A model generated the notes under the pieces. That model worked only from the letters and a program-made list of their open reading frames with translations. It was not told where the DNA came from and did not search any database. A DNA stretch of 21,345 nucleotides from JACNIV01 sp965370415 (lineage in GTDB: Bacteria; Cloacimonadota; Cloacimonadia; Cloacimonadales; TCS61): NCBI GenBank assembly GCA_965370415.1, contig CBDUTJ010000046.1, positions 1 through 21,345 of the forward strand, in the 5' to 3' direction. Every line of letters starts with the position of its first letter. Position 1 is the stretch's first letter. The position numbers were made by a program, and so were the translations under genes. Below, piece by piece: positions 7,426 to 15,063 of this stretch.

Positions 7426-9809
7426 TCGTTCATCCTTAACAGTGAATCTATCAGGCTATCGATCTCATCTTCAGTTTCAGTTTTCTTCAGCCAGACAGGA
7501 CCTTTCCACAGCAGGCTGTCTGAACGCGTTACATATTTTTTATTCTTGATTATCGCTGCTCCTGTAAGATCTATAGGAGCCGGTTCATGCCTGGGTGCCA
7601 TTAACATGTAATATGGTCGTAAAGTATCAGGATAGGTCGGTTCCATAATTATCGAATCGGACCATACATAAGAGACACCACCCATATCTATCACCAGTGA
7701 ATCCATCTCGTTCTCGCGGTACATAGTGGGAAAGAAATTATAATTCAAACTATCGGAAAGCAGGGTTGGTTCTGTTCCTGCAATAAATAATTCATCAATT
7801 GTTTCTTCATACGGATTTTTGGGAAGAAGTCCCGTTTCCTTGGAAATGGTAACTGTAACAAGACCTTCCGGGCGTTCAAACTGCAAGCTGGAACCATCCA
7901 CGATTGGTCTTCCCTGGCTGTTCAGAGGAGAATCCAGTTCAATGGCTTTTTTCATGATAAACGGCCAGGAAGGCAGGGCTGCCACTGCTCCGGATTGACT
8001 TTTCCCAAGTGTGGAATTATCATCAAAACCAACCCAGATGCCAATAGTCATTTTCTTGTTGTATCCAATAAACCAGGCATCGCGGAAATCATCGGTAGTA
8101 CCGGTTTTTCCTGCAGCATTCCATTTATAAGTAAGTGATTCTAATGTTTGATAACCAGATTGCCAGCGAATACCCACACCCGTACCTTCATTTACAACAG
8201 ACTGCATCAGGTTTGCCATCATGTAAGCCACCTGATCGTTCACCACACGAATTTTATCGGTTTGGTTAGATTCCAGCATTTTACCTTTGCTGTTTTCAAC
8301 CCGTCGAATATAGATCGGTTTTACCCTTTCACCGTTATTGGGGAAAGTGGTATAAGCAGTGATAAGCTGGTATGGAAGCACTTCCATCGATCCCACACTT
8401 AAAGTATAATAAGGATACACAGGAGTAGTAATACCAAAGTGTTCTGCATATTTCATCACCTTACGCGGACCCAGGTCATAGATCATTTTGGCTGCGTAAA
8501 TATTTCGTGATTTTTTTAACCCTACCCGCAACCGTGTATAGCCAAAATTCCTTAATGAATAGTTTCTGATCTTCCAGAACAAAGTATCGCTTTGAATAAA
8601 AGAAACAGGTTCATCCTGGATGATAGTAGCGGCAGTGTAACCGTTCACCAGCGCCGCCGTGTACATAATTGGTTTGAAGGAAGACCCGGGTTGCCTTTTT
8701 GACTGCATAATACGGTTCAGTTTGCTGTGATTGAAATTCCTACCACCGATCATTACCCGCACAAAACCGGTTTCCGGTTCAATGGCAAAAACTCCACCTT
8801 GTATATAAGGAGTTACAATATTGATCGTATCGCCTGGAAAATCGGCATATTTAAATTCATAATCGTTCTTCTCCTCGAATTTAGTCAGGTTCATATTGAG
8901 AACGGAGTCTGCATATTCCTGCAATTCCATATCGAGTGTTGTGTATATTTTTAATCCTCCTGTAAATAAACGGGTCGTTCCATATTTACGTTCCAGGATA
9001 CGACGAATATATTCGATGAAATAATCTTTCGCTTCAAAATTACCTTTAGATTGGTAAAGCTCGATCTCACTCTCTTTTGCAGCCTGGTATTCTTCTTCGT
9101 TTATCACATGTTCTTCGAACATTCTTCCTAAAACAATATTTCTTCTTTGCAATGCACGCTCGGGATACCTGAACGGATAATAGGCACTCGGCAATTGCGG
9201 CATTCCTATGAGCAGTGCTGCTTCCGGGATGGTTAGCTCTTTGGCAGTTTTATTAAAATATTTTTGGGAAGCAACTTCGATGCCGTATAAACCCGGTCCG
9301 AATGGTGATTTGTTCAGGTACATTTCCAAAATTTCATCTTTGGAAAAATGCTTTTCGATCCTGATAGCAAGCAGAGCTTCCTTGATCTTTCGCGGAATTG
9401 TCTTATCCAGCGACAGGAACATGTTCCTGGCCAATTGCTGGGTGATTGTGCTGGCACCCTGGGAGAAATCCATTTTCTTAATATCCATCAGGAGCGCACG
9501 TATAAAACTTGTAAGATCCATTCCCCAATGACGGTAGAAGTTCTTGTCCTCAACGGCTATTATCCCATTTGTAAGATATTCAGGCAGATCTTTGAGTTTT
9601 GTAAGTTGCCTTTTTTCCACATAGAAAATATGGATGAGATTATCTTTGCGGTCATAAACTTCCGAACCTACCTTCATCTCATAACTTTGCAGTTCAGATA
9701 AAGGCGGTAACTCCCTGCTGTAATAATGGAAGATCCCGAAACCTGCTCCAGCAAATAAACTGATTATAAAACAAAAAGCAATAATATTTCTTATAACGTA
9801 TTTCTTCAT
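7422..9809 (-). CDS. Class A penicillin-binding protein (PBP1A-type transglycosylase/transpeptidase)
   Basis: A 795-residue bifunctional peptidoglycan synthase. There is one membrane anchor (about 7-28). The GT51 domain carries AVEDKNFYRHWG (catalytic E87), QGASTITQQLARN (117-129) and RKIKEALLAIRIEKHFSKDEILEMYLN. The transpeptidase domain has SSFK (S376, K379), SRN (434-436) and KTGTT (568-572). A C-terminal tail of about 150 residues extends past the catalytic core. The gene overlaps the upstream transporter gene by ATGA and the downstream glycosyltransferase by GTGA. This points to a tight envelope operon. Confidence 0.96.
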   Translation of the reverse strand: MKKYVIRNIIAFCFIISLFAGAGFGIFHYYSRELPPLSELQSYEMKVGSEVYDRKDNLIHIFYVEKRQLTKLKDLPEYLTNGIIAVEDKNFYRHWGMDLTSFIRALLMDIKKMDFSQGASTITQQLARNMFLSLDKTIPRKIKEALLAIRIEKHFSKDEILEMYLNKSPFGPGLYGIEVASQKYFNKTAKELTIPEAALLIGMPQLPSAYYPFRYPERALQRRNIVLGRMFEEHVINEEEYQAAKESEIELYQSKGNFEAKDYFIEYIRRILERKYGTTRLFTGGLKIYTTLDMELQEYADSVLNMNLTKFEEKNDYEFKYADFPGDTINIVTPYIQGGVFAIEPETGFVRVMIGGRNFNHSKLNRIMQSKRQPGSSFKPIMYTAALVNGYTAATIIQDEPVSFIQSDTLFWKIRNYSLRNFGYTRLRVGLKKSRNIYAAKMIYDLGPRKVMKYAEHFGITTPVYPYYTLSVGSMEVLPYQLITAYTTFPNNGERVKPIYIRRVENSKGKMLESNQTDKIRVVNDQVAYMMANLMQSVVNEGTGVGIRWQSGYQTLESLTYKWNAAGKTGTTDDFRDAWFIGYNKKMTIGIWVGFDDNSTLGKSQSGAVAALPSWPFIMKKAIELDSPLNSQGRPIVDGSSLQFERPEGLVTVTISKETGLLPKNPYEETIDELFIAGTEPTLLSDSLNYNFFPTMYRENEMDSLVIDMGGVSYVWSDSIIMEPTYPDTLRPYYMLMAPRHEPAPIDLTGAAIIKNKKYVTRSDSLLWKGPVWLKKTETEDEIDSLIDSLLRMNE

Positions 9810-10339
9810 ATTTTTTTCTTAAACCTATCCATGAACATTTTTGCTAAATATCCCGTAATCACACCTGTTACTATTCCCATTAAGATCATAAGGGGAGTCA
9901 AATAAAATATTGAATTTTCTTTGATGAGGATCGATCTGACGATCAACAATTGCGTTATATTGTGGGCTACAGCCCCTGCAATGCTGATGCCAATTACACT
10001 GAAAGCTATCTTTGTACGGATGAAAACCAGCATAATAAACAAAGCTACCAGACTGCCACCAAAAGAAAATAAAGTTGTGGGACTGAGTATAGTTCCCGAA
10101 AAAAAACCACCAATAAACGTTTTGGTTACAGCAACTACAAGCGCCGAACGGAAATTCCATTTGATAAGAAGTATTAAAACAACTACATTGGAAAGTCCTA
10201 TCTTCATAAAAGGGAAAGGTCTGGGAAGCAGGTTTTCCAGAACATAAATGGAAATTGCCAGAGCAGTAAAAAAGGCAAGATGTATAAGCCTGAAATTTTC
10301 AGTACCATTTAATCCGATCTGTAGTTTTGAATCTTTCAA
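9806..10339 (-). CDS. Gx transporter family / heptaprenyl diphosphate synthase component I-like membrane protein
   Basis: A small polytopic membrane protein with about five to six hydrophobic helices and Gly-rich loops (FIGGFFSGTILSPTTLFSFGGSLVALF, AGAVAHNITQLL). It resembles the Hpre_diP_synt_I/Gx transporter family, which is related to ECF S-components. The substrate is not known. There is no in-frame ATG near the N-terminus. I favour the TTG at 10339, preceded by AGGA eight bases upstream, giving 177 residues. An open frame continues back to a TTG at 10417, but that part overlaps a hairpin and is not family-like. The start is therefore uncertain. Confidence 0.8.
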   Translation of the reverse strand: MKDSKLQIGLNGTENFRLIHLAFFTALAISIYVLENLLPRPFPFMKIGLSNVVVLILLIKWNFRSALVVAVTKTFIGGFFSGTILSPTTLFSFGGSLVALFIMLVFIRTKIAFSVIGISIAGAVAHNITQLLIVRSILIKENSIFYLTPLMILMGIVTGVITGYLAKMFMDRFKKKI

Positions 10340-10384
10340 TATCTTTATCCTATTCAAGTTCAAGTAAGCATTCGATAAAACAAT

Positions 10385-10415
10385 GCGGGTATCCCAAAAC
10401 TCAGGAATAACCCGC
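10385..10415 (-). terminator. Hairpin between serC and the Gx transporter gene (weak terminator or attenuator)
   Basis: On the minus strand GCGGGT-T-ATTCC pairs with GGGATACCCGC, about 11 base pairs with one bulge and an 8-base loop, followed by ATTGTTTT. It sits 20 bases past the serC stop. The short T-run makes it a weak terminator at best, so partial read-through into the transporter/PBP genes is plausible. Confidence 0.4.
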
Positions 10416-10435
10416 AAAAAAATTGAATTCAGAGT

Positions 10436-11515
10436 TTATTTATTTGCCTTTTCAAAATCGAGCATGAACTGAGCCAGGTCTTGAACTGCTTTCATGGGAA
10501 GTGAATTATAAATGGAAGCCCTGCAACCACCCACACTTCTATGTCCTTTCAATCCGATCATACCTTTTGCTTTTGCTTCAGCGATGAATTTCTTTTCCAG
10601 CTCTTCGCTGGGAAGCCTGAAGGGAACATTCATGTAGGAACGGTCTTCCACTTCTACAGTACCACGATAAAATTCGGAAGAATCAAAGATGTTATAAATA
10701 TAATTTGCTTTCTCTTCATTGTATTTAGCGCGTGCTTCCAGTCCCCCATTCTTCTCGATCCATTTAAGTACTTCACCCATCACATAGATGCTGAAAGCTG
10801 GCGGAGTATTGAACATGGAACCCTTGTCGATATGTGTATTATAATCCAGCATGGTGGGAAGTCCGCTGTTTTGCTTTTCCATTAAACTTTTTCGAATAAT
10901 GGCAAATGCTACTCCTGCCGGTCCGATATTTTTCTGAGCACCACCATAGATCAGAGAATATTTTTTAAAGTTAAGCGGACGGCTGAGGAAATTGGAAGAC
11001 ATATCAGCTATAAGTGGAACATCTGCGGGAACATCGGGGTCGATCTTCCATTCAGTTCCACGGATCGTGTTATTGGTTGTTATGTGCAGGTAAGCAGGAT
11101 TTTCTGATAGATGCCAGGTTTTGGGTATATAGGTGAAATCCTTATCTTCGGAAGATGCTGCAACATGCATCTGTTTGCCGATCTTCTTGGCTTCTTTCAG
11201 TGCTTTGGTTGCCCAGGCACCTGTATTAATGTAATTTGCCGCTTTGTCATCCGGGCAGAAGTTAAGCGGTATCATCAGGAATTGTGTGCTGGCACCACCA
11301 TGCAGGAAGAGGGCTTCATAATCATCTCCCAAACCCATAATCCGCTTCATGGCAGCTTTTGCACCTTCGATAATTTCTCCGTATTCCACCGAACGATGAC
11401 TCATCTCCATCACGGAAAGTCCATTGCCTTTATAATCGAGAAGATTGTCTTGAACTTCCTTTAATACTTCCTCCGGTAAAACAGCCGGTCCAGCATTAAA
11501 ATTGTGAACTCTCAT
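10436..11515 (-). CDS. serC: Phosphoserine aminotransferase
   Basis: PLP-dependent transaminase converting 3-phosphohydroxypyruvate and glutamate to phosphoserine (serine and, in some bacteria, pyridoxal phosphate biosynthesis). The N-terminus MRVHNFNAGPAVLPEEVL and the SHRS motif are typical. The PLP lysine is K195 in GGAQKNIGPAG, and D171 in IADMSSNFLS should bind the pyridine nitrogen. I start at the ATG at 11515, because GGAGGA within the longer frame (from 11530) is an ideal ribosome binding site for it. The 359-residue length is normal. It is the first gene of the minus-strand run; upstream is repeat-rich non-coding DNA. Confidence 0.96.
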   Translation of the reverse strand: MRVHNFNAGPAVLPEEVLKEVQDNLLDYKGNGLSVMEMSHRSVEYGEIIEGAKAAMKRIMGLGDDYEALFLHGGASTQFLMIPLNFCPDDKAANYINTGAWATKALKEAKKIGKQMHVAASSEDKDFTYIPKTWHLSENPAYLHITTNNTIRGTEWKIDPDVPADVPLIADMSSNFLSRPLNFKKYSLIYGGAQKNIGPAGVAFAIIRKSLMEKQNSGLPTMLDYNTHIDKGSMFNTPPAFSIYVMGEVLKWIEKNGGLEARAKYNEEKANYIYNIFDSSEFYRGTVEVEDRSYMNVPFRLPSEELEKKFIAEAKAKGMIGLKGHRSVGGCRASIYNSLPMKAVQDLAQFMLDFEKANK

Positions 11516-11790
11516 ACTATTTTCCTCCATAATTATATTTGTTCATAAACTTAAATCTGAGCTTTTTCAGGCAAGCTTTTTTTATGGGAATTTATTACGA
11601 ACCACACAACCGAAATGAACAAAGCACTTTGACAGGATCACAGGATTGACTGGACTTCATCAGAGCGAAGTAAAAAATAAAGTTCAGTAACAGTTTCAAG
11701 AATCCTCTACCAGTCTTCGCCAACCCGTCCTCCGCAGTAGCACAGCTACGGAGAGTGGAGGTTACGCCCTGACAGGCTTCCTCCTTTCAG
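11516..11790. other. Non-coding region upstream of serC with an imperfect palindrome
   Basis: No credible coding region is seen. Around 11730-11753 CTCC-GCA-GTAGC and GCTAC-GGAG form a 9-bp stem with a GCA bulge and an ACA loop, embedded in GC-richer sequence (about 11700-11780) unlike its surroundings. It resembles dispersed intergenic repeats, but no second copy is present here. It must also hold the serC promoter, which I could not place convincingly. Confidence 0.5.
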
Positions 11791-12141
11791 CAAAAGGGAA
11801 CATAAGATGCCGTATGGTGTTGTGAGAATATACAAAAAGTTGTCTCTCTGAGAAACTCTCTCAGCGGCATTCGACGAAGAGTCTGATTTTAATAGAAGCC
11901 GTAAGAAAGAACAACCTCACCCGGTTGATAGAATCCCTTGCTATTCCCTTTTAGCAAAAGGGAACATAAGATGCCGTATGGCGTTGTGAGAATATACAAA
12001 AAGCTGTCTCTCTGAGAAACTCTCTCAGCGGCATTCGACGAAGAGTCTGATTTTAATAGAAGCCGTAAGAAAGAACAACCTCACCCGGTTGATAGAATCC
12101 CTTGCTATTCCCTTTTAGCAAAAGGGAACATAAGATGCCGT
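11791..12141. repeat. 164-bp direct tandem repeat, 2.14 copies
   Basis: Copy 1 is 11791-11954 and copy 2 is 11955-12118. A partial third copy (CAAAAGGGAACATAAGATGC plus CGT) ends at 12141. The full copies appear to differ at two positions (GGTGTTG/GGCGTTG and AAGTTGTC/AAGCTGTC). Junctions contain the hairpin CCCTTTT-AGC-AAAAGGG, and each unit contains CTGAGA-AACTC-TCTCAG. The period is not a multiple of three and no frame is open, so it is non-coding. The unit is too long and has no spacers, so it is not CRISPR. Confidence 0.93.
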
Positions 12142-12408
12142 TGAAAGACTTGATTTGCAACGATTGAAAAGAGTGTGAATCGAGAATTTCTTAAATCAAC
12201 AGTTGTTGTTCGCTTAATCCCACGAATTAATTCGTGGGTTTGCGGACAGGATGTAGGACGGATGCTAACCTACAAATCGCCTGCTGAAAAATATTTTCTT
12301 TGACAGAAATAACTCGAGAAAACACTTTCGATTCCAGAGAGACAAGGCAAGGAAAATGGGTTATTAAGGTGATAAGAAATTGAAGAAGATGAAAAATCTA
12401 AATGTGAA
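12142..12408. other. Non-coding stretch with perfect palindromes
   Basis: No gene is supported. The 20-base palindrome CCCACGAATTAATTCGTGGG lies at 12219-12238. A second hairpin, TGTAGG (12252-12257) with CCTACA (12269-12274), follows. The remainder is unremarkable. Confidence 0.7.
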
Positions 12409-12488
12409 ATCCACGCAATATTGCGCAGATACCACCAAATCTGGTAGTGTTCACGCAATAAATTGCGTGGATACATACATTAGGCACT
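12402..12488 (+). other. attC-like recombination site preceding the Fic cassette
   Basis: Arms ATCCACGCAAT (12409-12419) and ATTGCGTGGAT (12462-12472) are perfect 11-bp complements and act as L''/L'. The spacer ACATA then leads into CA|TTAGGCAC, the R'-type junction shared with the other sites. Inside are CGCAATATTGCG (12414-12425), ACCACCA/TGGTAGT (12431-12448) and CACGCAAT-AA-ATTGCGTG (12452-12469). The upstream R''-like bases (ATCTAAATG) are degenerate, so the cassette that once ended here cannot be traced. Confidence 0.6.
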
Positions 12489-12536
12489 ACTATCGAAAAT
12501 AAAATCTATCAAAAAAGTTATTTAAAATCATTAGCC

Positions 12537-12627
12537 CTAATTGTGACAAATGCGGTGAATCGACAATTAGGTAATCCATATTGTCGATTTATGTTTTAAT
12601 TGACAAAATAAAAAGTTATATTGTCAT
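12537..12627 (+). promoter_or_regulatory. Clustered TTGTC/GACAA operator-like half-sites upstream of fic
   Basis: Five related half-sites occur in 90 bases: TTGTGACAA (12541-12549), ATCGACAAT (12559-12567), ATTGTCGAT (12580-12588), AATTGACAA (12598-12606) and ATTGTCAT (12620-12627). Two perfect inverted pairs are AATCGACAAT/ATTGTCGATT (12558-12567 and 12580-12589) and CTAATTGT/ACAATTAG (12537-12544 and 12563-12570). A TTGACA at 12600 could be a -35 box, but I see no well-spaced -10. The Fic protein ends in a winged-helix domain and could bind here itself. Confidence 0.6.
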
Positions 12628-12659
12628 TGTCTCATAAAAATGAGAAGGATGAAATAATT

Positions 12660-13784
12660 ATGAAGTTGGAAGAATTTAAATCCGGAAATTATACACAAGA
12701 ATATGAATATAAAGCATTTTTACCAAATAGTATTAATTCTAACTGGATTTGGGAAGATTCAGAAATAAATATTTTATTAGATGAAGCAAATAGAAAACTT
12801 GGAGAAATAAATGCATTCTCTTATCTGATTCCCAATATTGATATGTTTATAAAAATGCATATTGTGAAGGAAGCTAATACGTCGAGTAAAATTGAAGGAA
12901 CTAAAACTGAAATTGATGAAGCTATAATGAAAGAAGAACAACTTTCTCCTGAAAAAAGAGATGATTGGTTAGAAGTGCATCAATACATTGAATCGATGAA
13001 TAGTGCAATTACGATGTTAGAAAAACTGCCACTATCAAATCGCTTGATAAGAGAAACGCATAAGATATTATTAAAAACCGGTAGAGGAGAAAATAAAACT
13101 CCTGGTGAATTCAGGAAAAGTCAAAATTGGATTGGAGGAAAAAATCTTTCAGATGCCAAATTCGTACCTCCGCATAATAGACATTTAAATGACTTGATGG
13201 GTGATCTTGAAAAATTTATAAATGATAAAAAAAAGAATGTTCCTCATCTAATTAAATTAGCCTTAATACATTATCAATTTGAAACAATTCACCCTTTTTT
13301 AGATGGAAACGGAAGAGTTGGGAGATTGCTAATTACTTTATATCTTATTGATAATGAAATATTAAAAAAGCCAGCTTTATACTTATCTGACTATATTGAA
13401 AAAAATTGTGGAGAATATTATCAATGTTTAACTGATGCAAGAAATAATAATATTATTCAATGGATTAAATTTTTTCTAAAAGGAATTATAACAACATCAG
13501 AAAACACAAAACTAACTTTTATAAAAATAATTGAATTGCAGAAAGAAATGATAGAAAAAAGTCATACTCTTGGCAGTAGATCTGATAAGATTATCAAAAT
13601 CATAAATAAATTTTATGAAAACCCAATTCTAAGTGTAAAAGAATTGGTAAAAATAACTGGAATCCCTGATAAAACTATGAGATCATTGGTCAATGTTATG
13701 ATTGAGAAAGACATTATAAAAGAAATGACTGGTTATGGTAGAAATAAACTGTATGTATTCGATAAATATTTAAAGTTATTTTGA
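12660..13784 (+). CDS. Fic-domain AMP transferase with N-terminal inhibitory helix and C-terminal winged helix
   Basis: A 374-residue Fic protein that should transfer AMP, or another nucleotide, to target proteins. The active-site motif is HPFLDGNGRVGR (211-222; catalytic H211). TSSKIEG at 74-80 matches the (S/T)xxxE(G/N) inhibitory motif, placing it in the self-inhibited class with the helix before the Fic core; E79 would block ATP orientation. The C-terminal 60 residues (SVKELVKITGIPDKTMRSLVNVM...GRNKLYVF) form a winged helix-turn-helix. I start at the ATG at 12660, with AAGGA ten bases upstream; a TTG at 12621 overlaps the operator-like sites. It is much more AT-rich than the housekeeping genes to the left, consistent with a cassette origin. 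Confidence 0.93.
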   Translation: MKLEEFKSGNYTQEYEYKAFLPNSINSNWIWEDSEINILLDEANRKLGEINAFSYLIPNIDMFIKMHIVKEANTSSKIEGTKTEIDEAIMKEEQLSPEKRDDWLEVHQYIESMNSAITMLEKLPLSNRLIRETHKILLKTGRGENKTPGEFRKSQNWIGGKNLSDAKFVPPHNRHLNDLMGDLEKFINDKKKNVPHLIKLALIHYQFETIHPFLDGNGRVGRLLITLYLIDNEILKKPALYLSDYIEKNCGEYYQCLTDARNNNIIQWIKFFLKGIITTSENTKLTFIKIIELQKEMIEKSHTLGSRSDKIIKIINKFYENPILSVKELVKITGIPDKTMRSLVNVMIEKDIIKEMTGYGRNKLYVFDKYLKLF

Positions 13785-13794
13785 TGAATACAAA

Positions 13795-13868
13795 AGTGCC
13801 TAACATACAGCTCCACAGCCAAGCAAGAAGAAAAGCAAGCAGAGCGTGGCAGCTGCCAAACATTAATC
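13795..13868 (+). other. attC-like site of cassette A
   Basis: R'' is GCCTAAC (13798-13804), an exact RYYYAAC match. L'' is CAGCTCCACAGC (13808-13819) and L' is GCGTGGCAGCTG (13844-13855). They pair with one unpaired base on each side, as in attC sites with extrahelical bases. The junction is CA|TTAATC (13861-13868). The length of about 70 bases is typical for attC. Confidence 0.68.
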
Positions 13869-14087
13869 AACATTCCGCTTCGCTCCATGTTGATTAATGC
13901 CGTCGTGCCAATAAAAGATACTCGCAACCGGAGCGAAGCGGAATGTCGTTTAACATATACGTCCACGGGATTTCGCAAATCGGCAACCCGTGACTTTGAT
14001 TTGCTCGTCTTTTATCATCTCGCTAATCGCATCAGGATTTGAAAAACAAATCCAATGCTCATGGCGATCTGACGTGTCACGCCGGCA
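13863..14087 (+). mobile_element. Gene-less cassette-like unit B with nested inverted repeats
   Basis: It begins TTAATCAACAT (13863-13873), whose exact complement ATGTTGATTAA follows at 13887-13897, so the unit has ends but almost no body. GCCGTCGTGCC (13899-13909) then matches the complement of GTCACGCCGGC just before the CA|TTATGGGC junction at 14088. A 17-bp perfect inverted repeat joins 13870-13886 to 13930-13946 (core CCGCTTCGCTCC/GGAGCGAAGCGG). A second R''/L''-like motif, GTTTAACATA (13948-13957) followed by CGTCCACGGG with a CCCGTGAC partner, is nested inside. No coding region is credible. It may be an empty cassette or fused attC remnants. Confidence 0.55.
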
Positions 14088-15057
14088 TTATGGGCTATGA
14101 AAGGAGGAAAGATTGAAAAATAAAAGTTTATTAATTATAACTTATATTATTACTACATTATTTATAGCTTCTTGTTCAGGTTTTATTAAAAACCTTACAT
14201 CTAGTACTCCAACTGAGGAAGATATTTTAATTATTGAAAAAAATTGGGCAACAGCACAAAAAATTGCTGACTATGATTATTATTCTTGGGTAGCATCTGA
14301 TTCATTATTACTTAACAAGCATAAAATTAAGGACAATTTAATTATGGGTTGGGTTGTAATATTTGAGAACAATGAAACAAGAGTTCTATTTGGTAATAAC
14401 ATAGAGAATTCGTTTTATAAATATTTCGAAGTAAAATTTACCGGCAACGATATATCTTGTTTTACATACGAAACTGGTAAAAAAGATTCTAGTAAAGCTT
14501 ATGAATTATTTTGGGCAATAGGTAAAGCTAAAAAAATAAATGAAAATATAATCACTAAATCTAAAGTATCTTATAATAGTTATGCTTTTGAAAGTAGTGA
14601 TTCTACATTTGTTTACTTCTCGCCAGGTTCTAATAATGATAATTTAATACTTTGTGGAGGGATCAAAACAGTATTTAAAAAACAAGAGCTTCTTTTAAAT
14701 AAGAAACTTCACTATTCTCCAGTTGAATTTAGTGACATCCCTAATAATGCAGTTTTATATAGGACATCAAGTATGAATAAACTGATAAATGAAATTGATA
14801 TCGCTCAATTTCTAATTTTCAAAGATTGGATTCCAAAGCAAATAATTACAACAAGAAAATTTACCTTTTCACTGACTTATGACAAAGAGTCAGGTAAAGT
14901 TACTTACGATTTTTAAAAATGACATTGAAAGAATTAAAGCCCATAACAAGCGTGTCGGCAGTAGGACTGGTCAGTGCTCTTTGTTTGAATCTTCCGATTC
15001 AAACTTTGGTTGGTTTGTCTGGGCGGAATCTTCCGATTCCACAGCGCACTCCAAACA
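14088..15057 (+). mobile_element. Integron-like gene cassette C (lipoprotein)
   Basis: It begins TTATGGGCT (14088-14096) and carries the complement AGCCCATAA at 14938-14946, just after its single gene. It ends at the CA|TTAGTGG junction (15056-15061). The Shine-Dalgarno and start codon lie within 25 bases of the cassette edge, as is common in cassettes. Confidence 0.7.
14113..14916 (+). CDS. Hypothetical lipoprotein in cassette C
   Basis: A 267-residue protein of unknown function. The N-terminus MKNKSLLIITYIITTLFIASC is a lipoprotein signal with a lipobox ending at C21. The rest is beta-rich in appearance with many aromatic residues and no family motif that I recognise. The start is TTG at 14113, well supported by AAGGAGG five bases upstream. 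It is strongly AT-rich. It probably sits in the cell envelope on the periplasmic side. Confidence 0.78.
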   Translation: MKNKSLLIITYIITTLFIASCSGFIKNLTSSTPTEEDILIIEKNWATAQKIADYDYYSWVASDSLLLNKHKIKDNLIMGWVVIFENNETRVLFGNNIENSFYKYFEVKFTGNDISCFTYETGKKDSSKAYELFWAIGKAKKINENIITKSKVSYNSYAFESSDSTFVYFSPGSNNDNLILCGGIKTVFKKQELLLNKKLHYSPVEFSDIPNNAVLYRTSSMNKLINEIDIAQFLIFKDWIPKQIITTRKFTFSLTYDKESGKVTYDF

Positions 15058-15063
15058 TTAGTG
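14938..15063 (+). other. attC-like site of cassette C with two palindromes in its loop
   Basis: R'' region AGCCCATAAC (14938-14947) is followed by AAG and L'' GCGTGTCGG (14950-14958). L' is CCACAGCGC (15039-15047), complementary apart from one extra base per strand, and the junction is CA|TTAGTGG. The loop carries GTTTGAATC-TTCC-GATTCAAAC (14983-15004, 9-bp perfect stem) and GGAATC-TTCC-GATTCC (15025-15040). Terminal hairpins in the variable region are a known property of attC sites. Confidence 0.66.

Larger units (their letters stand above)
12480..13862 (+). mobile_element. Integron-like gene cassette A (Fic)
   Basis: The unit begins with TTAGGCACT (12480-12488). Eleven bases after the Fic stop codon it carries the exact reverse complement AGTGCCTAA (13795-13803), as expected for the two halves of one attC simple site after cassette integration. 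It ends at a CA|TTAATC junction. The gene sits between the two with its own upstream regulatory region. Confidence 0.7.

Noticed and set aside
11533..11538. TATAAT upstream of serC as a -10 box
   Set aside because: It would put the transcription start inside the ribosome binding site, and no -35 element is correctly spaced.
11791..12141. Tandem repeat considered as CRISPR
   Set aside because: Units are 164 bp and directly abutting, with no unique spacers and no cas genes.
12270..12476. Short minus-strand open frame in the repeat region
   Set aside because: It runs through hairpin repeats, lacks a ribosome binding site and gives low-complexity sequence.
14879..15061. Open frame of 60 codons overlapping the lipoprotein end
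   Set aside because: It reads through the attC-like site and its palindromes and overlaps the real gene; not credible as a protein.
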